NCBI GenBank assembly: GCA_030765645.1
Contig: JAVCCE010000055.1
Span: 1-50,123, forward strand
Direction of reading: 5' to 3'
DNA from: Candidatus Hinthialibacter antarcticus
GTDB taxonomy: Bacteria > Hinthialibacterota > Hinthialibacteria > Hinthialibacterales > Hinthialibacteraceae
DNA: 50,123 bases
A program made the position numbers and the translations under genes. The notes below the pieces were generated by a model. That model worked only from the letters and a program-made list of their open reading frames with translations, ran no database searches and was not told the origin of the DNA. Positions 43,801 to 50,123 of the stretch are shown piece after piece (the stretch's first letter is position 1; the number at the start of each line of letters is the position of its first letter).

Positions 43801-46341
43801 GGTAATGATTTTTATTACCAGGGCGAAGACATGGGCTATCAAGTGACGGCGCAAACGGCAGGGTTTGATTCGGGGGTCGCCATTGTTTCCATGTCCGCCG
43901 GGCGTGAATCGATTTATGAAAGCAAGCCGTTTTCGTTTTCCAACTCGACCATTCAACATGCATTCACGGCGGCGGTTGACGCAGATTTCGCCACGGCGGC
44001 GGTGCGGGTGTACGCCTGGAACAAAGAACGTAACCTCGACGCCTGGGGCGGGACTGAAGTCTCTAAATATGAATCGACGCTGTCGTTGTCGAACGGCTCG
44101 GTCACGATGGAGAACGACGAAGCCGTCGTAGAATTTTCGGTCGAAAACACATCGCCGTTTCTGGTGGACGGCGCCGAATACCAGTTGTATTTTGGCGCGA
44201 CGCCTGAACGGATTTCGTTAGAGCCAATCGAGCCGCATAGCGCCATTACCGCATCCTGGCGGGGCGCGTTGCCGCAAGGCGCGGTGCGGGCCAATGTGAA
44301 ACTGGTCGAAGACCCCTATCTGAACATCACCGCGAAGCAGGGCGGCGGCGAACTGCTGCTTGATTTGCCCGTTGAACTTGAGCATCCCATCGCGCCGATC
44401 TTGAGCGAGATGCGAACCAGCGCGCCTGATCTCATTAGCGGCGATTCGGTGCGCCTCCGCATTCCCTTTGAGAATATCGCTGGCGCCACGCGTGAAGCGC
44501 TCAACGCCAAACTCGTCGGCCCCGGCGCTGACGCAAATATTATCGGCGTCACCCTCGACGCGGGCCGTGACCGCACGGTGGACTTTCGCGTTGATTTGCC
44601 CGAGGCCGGAACGGCGGATTATATACTGTACGTGTCGGACGGCGCCTATTCCAATGAATTCCCTCTGTCGCTGGAAATCTTTGGCAAGCCCGATCTGGCG
44701 ATGGCCGAAGGCGGGCTGACCTTCGAACCCAAACAGCCAATCGTCGGCAAAACCGTCTTCTTCAAGACCACGGTTTATAACGTCGGAGACGGCCCCGCCA
44801 ATGATGTCAGAATCGAAGCCTACTTAGGCGACCCCGCCGAGAAGCAACGCCTGCTGCCTTTCAACCGGGCGCAGCGCACCACCATCGACCGGATCGAGCC
44901 GGGCGAACTCGCGTCGATTGAACTGCGGTGGGACCCGAAAGGCTATGAAGGCGCCGGGTCGAATAAAGTGTTCATCGTGGCAGACCCCAACGACCGCATT
45001 CAAGAACTGGATGAATCAAACAACCAGGCGGGAACGGTTGTCACATTGGCCGATTTGCCTGATTTGAAAATTGAATCTTGGTCCGATCATGAGTTGAAGC
45101 GTAAGAAAAACACGAAAATCCCCATTTGGGGAGAACCGCTCGAGATCCAAGCCCGTATTCGTAACATTGGCGACTCGAGCGCTGAATACGTGCGGTTGTC
45201 AATTCATCACAGCGGCAAGGAACTGACCCGTTTCTTTGATACAATCGCGAAGAAAGGTATAGCCGAAACCCGATTTGAGGTCCCTTTGGTTTCGAGCAAA
45301 AACACCTTGCGGATTGTGGCCGACCAATATGATTTGATTGGCGAAAAAGGCGAAGAAACCGCAGACGACAATAATGCGTCTCTGGAAAAACGCTACGATT
45401 TTGATCTGCAAATGCCGCTTGCTGCGTTGACCAGTGGAGAGCGCGTTTATTCAGTGACCAGCGAAGACCAGTTCACCGCAGGCTGGATGGAATTTTTTAG
45501 TTTCAATGAATTAGAACAGCGCCTGGAAATGATCCCGGCGGTCAACGAATTTACGTTTCGGGTCGCGCCTTCGTTTGTGATGGACGAATCGGCCTTTAAC
45601 TATCGCAACGCGAGTAAAGATTGGTTATGGTTCTCGCGTTTCAATGTGTTCGTCAGCGCATTACAAGAAGCCAGGATTCTGCCTGTGCGCCTGCCTTCCG
45701 CGATGGGGACGTTTCGCGTGTTTGTTAAATTGGCCTGCCCGGAGTATGAAAAGCGGGACGCGAACGACGCCGCGATCAGCGGCAGCCCGCCGCCAGGTAT
45801 GCAAATCAAAACCGGCGGCGAAACCGATTATGTCACCATTGAATATGGCGCCTATGGCGCGGATGACGGCTACGTGTTGCTGGGTGAAAAAACGATTATC
45901 GATAACTCGTTTTTGATTGATTTCAAAACCATGCCGGGCTTGTTCTCATCCAATGTCTCCGATGTGCGTTTCGAGCGCGTTCAGAACGGCGAACCGGTTA
46001 GCACGGATTATATTTCTCCCTTGTTCCCGTCCGACGGCGCCACCGGACGCCCGGCGACTCTCGCTTGGGAGGCCGGCGAACCCGAAGGTTCGTCAATCAC
46101 AATCTGGGCGCGATGGGTCAATCAAAACCAAGACGGCTCGCTACAATATTTGCCTTGGGCGAAACGCACCGAGGCCAGTAAAGGAAAACTCACGCTCAGC
46201 GGCAAGGGCGATTACATTCAGTATCGCGCCCGTTTCTCTACGCTGACGCAAGATTTTCAATCGCCTTGGTTGAAGAATCTATCGTTGCGCATTCCCGGGC
46301 GGGAAGCAAGAAATTCGGCGAATATTGGGGCCGCGCGTTGA
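40870..46341 (+). CDS. Very large exported C25 (gingipain-like) cysteine peptidase with CARDB repeats
   Basis: 1823 residues from ATG 40870 with GGGGA upstream; an in-frame TTG lies 12 bases earlier. Signal peptide ending FASFSFA. Residues ~1-560 are beta-rich pre-domains. Residues ~570-960 are the C25 fold: YDYIIISYNTLM, PEFVLLVGDSSWD, the catalytic histidine in YIGHGGNQLW (~830) and cysteine in MSWSCLTGYL (~867), then ILFGDPAIEL. An Ig-like stretch and at least two CARDB domains follow (PDLAMAEGGLTFEPKQ; PDLKIESWSDHELKRK), then a C-terminal beta region. No type IX sorting domain is evident. Likely a surface or secreted protease or protease-like adhesin. Confidence 0.88.
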   Translation: MNSFRCRAAVAILLIASFASFSFANRNRPNDPPASSPEFTLLELGAESLVVRYTRPDDSATSQLKTETFIAVPPGAEFTVEPIAWNFRLEHERKFEEPIEGSLADLTRSASDPVAMLGNAFTAKRRMYQELDVIELTFSPTSDSPLSATMAAYKRDKVHLDHLDVKVQWSGGAAQIPKRDSELDAGYRRMFRTLFINHDQAEAMRRKRPPVEDEINQGFHPVSIGYATGAPVTNAAVGQLQPRKDGIRVQVESDAVYAVRPGQLRKLGVDLNAVALDQVRVWHRGEEQPAAILDDDGAFRGEDAICFYGRASDSDYTKLGHYFITWSEFDSAPMRIESKNLTPKEDGGSVLTAEVLFNQEKVLVKKGLRTFDWYYLQMDHLEEEMVLPLRGLAPQGEIMIEVDYYNNMRDLPGFSLSLGDAQKHFRTRPDEATAAVFVVSASGIIENPTFAITLDKKPSINAGPAGLSDKINELQYLFIDSIRVLYSRTIDLNDAPIAMEKTDSVPAAVQLASASYDASAAWGLWSVNEGKLTGHYDFSAMGDSPAFETPQSDWQFLVIEQDKRLPPPQEIALDYASTLHNADQGYDYIIISYNTLMDSVLPLAERRTKGGFKVLLVDIQDIYDEFNFGYPDIEAVKRFLRYGQSVWTGASPEFVLLVGDSSWDHRDNEGSGMIDQVPTYAPLNNPQRFASDEHYAYLWGGESDYYLDVLPGRISLRTPQEVSNYVTKVETYEDKAPVGPWKARNVWVSDDTFERYAARQSETSAPPFLKSVFIDQIDYPHVTNPYLYHRFYGDESASAQEYLNKKYSPETTLAILDNLNQGTSVFQYIGHGGNQLWSHERIFYGTARPTSNIIELQPNQRFPFIMSWSCLTGYLNYNRPPFHICLSEEFIRYPDRGGIAVWGPSGGGTTDQHMVMSHLIMRLLYENGLTRLGEATSFTKTEFMHTYTNSDLIDQYILFGDPAIELNTPGEQLDVAAGNDFYYQGEDMGYQVTAQTAGFDSGVAIVSMSAGRESIYESKPFSFSNSTIQHAFTAAVDADFATAAVRVYAWNKERNLDAWGGTEVSKYESTLSLSNGSVTMENDEAVVEFSVENTSPFLVDGAEYQLYFGATPERISLEPIEPHSAITASWRGALPQGAVRANVKLVEDPYLNITAKQGGGELLLDLPVELEHPIAPILSEMRTSAPDLISGDSVRLRIPFENIAGATREALNAKLVGPGADANIIGVTLDAGRDRTVDFRVDLPEAGTADYILYVSDGAYSNEFPLSLEIFGKPDLAMAEGGLTFEPKQPIVGKTVFFKTTVYNVGDGPANDVRIEAYLGDPAEKQRLLPFNRAQRTTIDRIEPGELASIELRWDPKGYEGAGSNKVFIVADPNDRIQELDESNNQAGTVVTLADLPDLKIESWSDHELKRKKNTKIPIWGEPLEIQARIRNIGDSSAEYVRLSIHHSGKELTRFFDTIAKKGIAETRFEVPLVSSKNTLRIVADQYDLIGEKGEETADDNNASLEKRYDFDLQMPLAALTSGERVYSVTSEDQFTAGWMEFFSFNELEQRLEMIPAVNEFTFRVAPSFVMDESAFNYRNASKDWLWFSRFNVFVSALQEARILPVRLPSAMGTFRVFVKLACPEYEKRDANDAAISGSPPPGMQIKTGGETDYVTIEYGAYGADDGYVLLGEKTIIDNSFLIDFKTMPGLFSSNVSDVRFERVQNGEPVSTDYISPLFPSDGATGRPATLAWEAGEPEGSSITIWARWVNQNQDGSLQYLPWAKRTEASKGKLTLSGKGDYIQYRARFSTLTQDFQSPWLKNLSLRIPGREARNSANIGAAR

Positions 46342-46401
46342 CGCGCCGGGGCTGACACACTATTTCTTCTGTATAGAGCGTGTGATCGAAGGGGAACGGT
46401 T

Positions 46402-47832
46402 GTGGCGACGATAGATGTGTCAGGGTATTTACGGCGTGGTAGTCAGGCAGTGAAAGACGGCGAGTTTGAATTGGCCGAGCGTTACTTCAGCCAGGTTCTC
46501 GAACAGTTTCCTGAAAACGCTGAGGCGCAGACCGGGCTTGATTCGATCAGCGTTGAGCGGGCGCGGCGACATAAAAATCCCATCAGTTGGTATGCAGGGT
46601 TGGCGGGCGGCCTTGTGATGAAAGCCCTGGGTAAGACCGAAAAAGCCTACGATAAATTAAAATTCCAACACCAGGTCAAACCCACTGACGCCAAGGCCGC
46701 GTTGGGGTTGGCGCGATGCGCCGCAGCGCTCGATAAACACGAAGAGGCGTACAGCGCCTATCGCGTTGTGCTCAAACAAGACTCCAACCATCAGGCCGCG
46801 CTGCGTGAAGCGGCGGAAGTCTTGGTGGTGTTAGGGCGCCACGGCGAGGCGTCAAAGTTGCTGCAAAAATTGACCACGCTGCGCCCCAACGACGATAAAC
46901 TCGCCCACCGGATGCGCGACGTCTCGGCGATGGACTACACCAAGGTCGGCATCCCCGAAGACCTCAAAGCGCGGCGCCGCGAGATGGAAAAAGAAAAACT
47001 CGACGCGCTCGACACCGATGAGTTTATGGGAAAACTCAACAAGTTAATGGAGGCTTACAAGGCCAGCCCCGACAATCACCACATCGGCGTCGAAGTCGCC
47101 GCGCATTATCTCAGCGGAAACCACCTCAAGCAGGCGTCAAAAGTATTGGCGTTGATCCTAGATAAAAATTCAGAATTCGAACCCGCCAAGCGCGAACAAG
47201 CCCGCGTATGGCGCCGCACCGGCGAGTTGGATATTTGCGTGGGGTTGTATGATGACCTGTTCCAACTCCACCCGGATGACCTGGCGCTGGCGGACGAGCG
47301 CCTGGATGCGCAAATCGCCCACATGGAGTCGCGCCGCAATGCGCCGCAATGGAGCAAAGAGGATTTTAACCGCATCGAGATGTTGAAACTCGAGCGCCAA
47401 AAAGTGCGGATTAAACTGCTGGAAGCCATTCTGCTGGATCACCCCGAGCGGCATCCCGAACGCGCCGAGTTGAGCGAACTCTTATTGAAGTTTGGACGGA
47501 CGCAAGACGCCATCACTAACCTGCAACGATTGATCCATGAACCCTCGTGGGCGGGCAAGGGGTTCTTTTTGTTGGGGCAATGCTTCCGCGCTCAAAAAGA
47601 CCTGCCGCTGGCGGTGCAGCAATATGAAAAGTCGTTGGAGTTTTTCAAAAACCGGGGCTACTCTCACGTCCCCACCCAGGAACTCAAAGAGGTCTACTAT
47701 TATCTGGGCGTCTCGCTCGACCAGTTGGGCGACAAAAAAGGCGCACGCGAAGCTTACGGCCAGATTTACACGTATGACATTAAATTCAAAGACGTGAAAG
47801 ACCGCTACGAAGCGTTGATGGGCGCGTCTTGA
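46402..47832 (+). CDS. TPR-repeat protein, cytoplasmic
   Basis: 476 residues from GTG 46402 with AAGGGG upstream. There is no signal peptide. TPR pairs run through the protein: AVKDGEFELAERYFSQVLEQ, LGLARCAAALDKHEEAYSAY, LLKFGRTQDAITNLQRLI, LGVSLDQLGDKKGAREAYGQ. The middle (~195-225) is charged and helical (RRREMEKEKLDALDTDEF). A scaffold role is likely; partners are unknown. It lies 60 bases after the C25 gene and could be cotranscribed. Confidence 0.83.
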   Translation: MATIDVSGYLRRGSQAVKDGEFELAERYFSQVLEQFPENAEAQTGLDSISVERARRHKNPISWYAGLAGGLVMKALGKTEKAYDKLKFQHQVKPTDAKAALGLARCAAALDKHEEAYSAYRVVLKQDSNHQAALREAAEVLVVLGRHGEASKLLQKLTTLRPNDDKLAHRMRDVSAMDYTKVGIPEDLKARRREMEKEKLDALDTDEFMGKLNKLMEAYKASPDNHHIGVEVAAHYLSGNHLKQASKVLALILDKNSEFEPAKREQARVWRRTGELDICVGLYDDLFQLHPDDLALADERLDAQIAHMESRRNAPQWSKEDFNRIEMLKLERQKVRIKLLEAILLDHPERHPERAELSELLLKFGRTQDAITNLQRLIHEPSWAGKGFFLLGQCFRAQKDLPLAVQQYEKSLEFFKNRGYSHVPTQELKEVYYYLGVSLDQLGDKKGAREAYGQIYTYDIKFKDVKDRYEALMGAS

Positions 47833-48031
47833 TTCCGTGCTCACTCAAAACTGGTTGGTCCACATATCGACGAACAACGCCGCTGACGCCGCAGCCGATG
47901 AATATCCATTTTCTTTTACTCATATCGAAAAGAATGCTCCATCTGCTTGATTGGTTCGCGGCCTATCGCCAAAATACGATATGAAATGTGTTTTGAATAG
48001 ACAAAATTTGAATCAAATGAAATGATCTGAT

Positions 48032-48529
48032 ATGCCGATTCAACGGTTTGGATTCATCAGCGACACCCACGGCGAAGTCCATCCGGCTCTCACCGAATTG
48101 TTCGCGGGCGTACAAGCGATTTATCATGGCGGCGACGTGGTCGGCGCTCAAGTCTTGGATGCGCTCAATGCCATTGCGCCTACCTTCGCGGTTGCGGGCA
48201 ACTGCGATTCGCTCGGCGATGGGCTTCCCCTATCGCGCGTAGTAGACGCTCCCTTTGGACGAATTGGCATTGCGCACGGGCACCTGTATTCAGCCGACAA
48301 AATACAGCGTTACCGCCAGATGCTAACGGAATTCAAAGGCGACGACGTGCGCGTGATCCTCACTGGACACAGCCATCAACAGCATTTGGAATTCAGCAAT
48401 AATATTTTCCTCGTCAATCCCGGCTCGGCGTCGCGTCCGCGTTTAAAGATGCAATCATCCGTCTGCATGATGGAATGGGACCCGCAGACGGACTTGTTGC
48501 GGTTTGATTTTGTTCCGCTGAAATGCTAA
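48032..48529 (+). CDS. YfcE/MJ0936-type metallophosphoesterase
   Basis: 165 residues, the usual family length. Metal-binding motifs are all present: GFISDTHGE, YHGGDVVG, VAGNCDSL, IAHGHLYS and TGHSHQQH, with NPGSASRPR at the end. Members hydrolyse phosphodiesters such as cyclic nucleotides or model substrates; the physiological substrate is unclear. Cytoplasmic. It ends 37 bases before the lipoprotein gene. Confidence 0.93.
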   Translation: MPIQRFGFISDTHGEVHPALTELFAGVQAIYHGGDVVGAQVLDALNAIAPTFAVAGNCDSLGDGLPLSRVVDAPFGRIGIAHGHLYSADKIQRYRQMLTEFKGDDVRVILTGHSHQQHLEFSNNIFLVNPGSASRPRLKMQSSVCMMEWDPQTDLLRFDFVPLKC

Positions 48530-48566
48530 CGATGGCTTAGATGAAACGTGAACTGGGGAGATCGTG

Positions 48567-49709
48567 ATGAAATCGCAACGGCTTCTTTTGGCTTGCCTGC
48601 CTTGCCTCATCGTTTGGATGGGGTGTTCTTCTGAGAAATCGGTCGAGGTCGGGCCGCTGCAGCCGATCGAATCCCGCTCATTCTATATGGGCTTCACGCC
48701 GTTTCCGTCTGATATCACGATTGACGCCGTTGTCGCCGCGCAGCAGTTTGCCGTTCAACACGGCGACTTGATCTCTCACCATCTCGAGCAGGGCGTGCCC
48801 TGGACGGAAGCGCTCAGCAATCAGCCCTACCATGAAAAATTAATCAATGAGTGGAATAGCCGGGTTGAGTATTCCAAAGGGAAAAAGATATTTCTGTCGC
48901 TCAATGCGCTCAACGACGGCCGCAATGGACTGGCAATGTATCGCGGCGAAAAAGACAACATGCCGCTGCCGGAGGCGTTTGTCGGCAAGGCGCTCAATGA
49001 CCCCGATGTGAAAACCGCGTATCTGAATTTTTGCCGACGCGCCATTGAGACCTTCAAGCCCGATTATTTCGCCATCGGTATCGAAGTCAACGAACTGATT
49101 CACAATGCGCCTGACCAATGGCCTGCGTACAAAGAGTTGTACTTATTTATTTATCAGGAACTCAAAGCCGCGTATCCCGATTTGCCGTTGATGGCGACGG
49201 TCTCGCTGCATAATTTGACGAACAAAGGCTGGAAAGACCTCGAATTTCAACAGAAAGAAATTAAAGAACTGCTGGAATCTATCGACATTCTGGGCATCAG
49301 TTTTTATCCCTTCATGGCTGGATATAACGAGCGCCCGGTCGAACAATTACAGTGGCTGCGTGAATTTACTGACAAGCCGATTGCGATTTCAGAAACAGGT
49401 TATCTGGCTGAGACGCTGACGCTTGATTCGTATAATCTGAAAATTCCCGGTTCGCAGGCGAAGCAGTTGGCGTATATCGAGACGCTTTTAGATGCGGCGC
49501 AGAATGACGACTATCTCTTCGTCGTGCAGTTTTTAACCCGCGACTACGACGCGCTATGGAACTCGATCCAGTCGTTTGCGCCGGAAGCGTTTAAGGTGTG
49601 GCGCGACACCGGCATGGAAGACGAACGCGGCGTCCCGCGCCCGGCGTTGCAGGTGTGGGACCACTATCACAACGCGCCCTATAAACGCACACATACGGAT
49701 ACAGAATAA
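48567..49709 (+). CDS. Glycosidase-like TIM barrel lipoprotein (clan GH-A, GH53-like)
   Basis: 380 residues from ATG 48567, preceded by GGGGAG (an in-frame GTG is one codon earlier). A lipoprotein signal with WMGC as lipobox suggests membrane anchoring. The barrel shows the two clan GH-A glutamates: acid/base in AIGIEVNELIH and nucleophile in PIAISETGYLA. LGISFYPFM also fits endo-galactanase-like GH53 proteins. Substrate assignment is tentative. Confidence 0.8.
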   Translation: MKSQRLLLACLPCLIVWMGCSSEKSVEVGPLQPIESRSFYMGFTPFPSDITIDAVVAAQQFAVQHGDLISHHLEQGVPWTEALSNQPYHEKLINEWNSRVEYSKGKKIFLSLNALNDGRNGLAMYRGEKDNMPLPEAFVGKALNDPDVKTAYLNFCRRAIETFKPDYFAIGIEVNELIHNAPDQWPAYKELYLFIYQELKAAYPDLPLMATVSLHNLTNKGWKDLEFQQKEIKELLESIDILGISFYPFMAGYNERPVEQLQWLREFTDKPIAISETGYLAETLTLDSYNLKIPGSQAKQLAYIETLLDAAQNDDYLFVVQFLTRDYDALWNSIQSFAPEAFKVWRDTGMEDERGVPRPALQVWDHYHNAPYKRTHTDTE

Positions 49710-50123
49710 CGAATACTGATTTTTGATTTCAAAAACATATATCGGCATAGTTAGAGCGTTTGTCGAAAATATGTGCGGCAAGCACGGTAGGGTGCGCTCA
49801 AACGGCAAAGCAGTTTAGCCCGCCAAGCAAAGGAATCAATTTTTCGCGGTGGCCTGCCTGCCGCAGGCAGGCCACCGCGAGCCCCCCCCCCTACTGCGGA
49901 TGAATGATGCATTTCAAGTAGGGTGGCGTTGAGCGCAGCGATACCCACCAATAAAAACACAGCGAAATACAACGGTGGGATTCATTCCATTCATCCGACC
50001 CTACGGGGGCGCGTATAATTACAGCCTTCAAGGGCTGATCGCTTCGGCGAGTTCGCAGCCTTGGTTCGGCACTCAGGCGAATTGATGTTTTGGGGAGGGC
50101 GAGGCTCCCGCCGAGCCGCGAAA
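49710..50123. other. Repeat-rich intergenic end of window
   Basis: No gene is supported. It holds GCCTGCCTGCCGCAGGCAGGC (49852-49872, also in shorter form at about 26448), a run of nine C (49883-49891), a GTAGGGT...ACCCTAC pair spanning 49919-50004, and GGCGAGGCTCCCGCCGAGCC (50098-50117), shared with the tandem repeat at 31.3 kb. 49718-49750 resembles a fragment of family A. Confidence 0.6.

Overview
The window looks like chromosome of an uncultured, Gram-negative heterotroph from the PVC group or an allied candidate phylum. The taxonomic guess is inference. It rests on secreted sulfatase-like and sugar-active proteins with Tat or lipoprotein signals (GH172/DUF2961, DUF1080, xylose-isomerase-like TIM barrel, CBM9-like), a prepilin-like protein, an ExbB/ExbD pair, a GHMP sugar kinase and a FliN. 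No rRNA, tRNA, CRISPR array, complete insertion sequence or phage module was seen. Base composition is middling, except for one AT-rich restriction-modification cassette at 16.1-18.3 kb.

Layout. 0-5 kb: a frameshifted secreted CBM9-like gene, a GH172/DUF2961 gene and an unknown exported protein, all on the minus strand. 5.3-5.8 kb: a nested pair of mobile repeats directly before mutL. 7.8-13.5 kb: a sulfatase, a DJ-1/PfpI plus GHMP-kinase pair, a small membrane protein, a lone fliN, and a histone-H1-like protein fused to a NUDIX fold with an altered NUDIX box. 13.9-19.5 kb: a membrane-anchored phosphodiesterase, the restriction-modification pair and an OFA-type MFS transporter. 19.9-25.6 kb: a four-gene ExbB-ExbD-TPR-VWA operon, then a prepilin-like gene. 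26.5-28.7 kb: a catalase framed by 247-bp direct repeats. 28.8-33.8 kb: a sulfatase-fold hydrolase lacking the formylglycine cysteine, a DUF1080 protein, an ECF sigma factor with a membrane partner, and a dCMP deaminase. 34-39 kb: a CBM9-like protein, a TIM-barrel epimerase/isomerase divergent from a GntR regulator, a TacA-TacT-type toxin-antitoxin pair and an exported VOC protein. 39.7-49.7 kb: argC behind a consensus promoter, a 1823-residue C25 (gingipain-like) protein with CARDB repeats, a TPR protein, a phosphodiesterase and a glycosidase-like lipoprotein.

Two families of small non-autonomous repeats run through the window. Family A (six copies; TIR beginning GGTTCATCC; 8-bp A/T-rich target duplications) carries a long hairpin whose arms co-vary between copies, and it sits in T- or A-tracts, often beside terminators. 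Family B (about 183 bp; TIR CAATGTCATTGACTTAAG; 10-bp duplications) has inserted into a family A copy and into another repeat whose uninterrupted copy is also in the window.

The strongest candidate for an undescribed system is the 19.9-25.6 kb operon. There, a protein with a TonB/TolA-like membrane anchor (SxxxH motif) ends in a von Willebrand A domain with an intact DxSxS metal site, and it is linked to an ExbB homologue in which the usual TM3 glutamate is glutamine. It would couple the proton-motive force to a periplasmic VWA adhesion or assembly module rather than to a TonB C-terminal domain.
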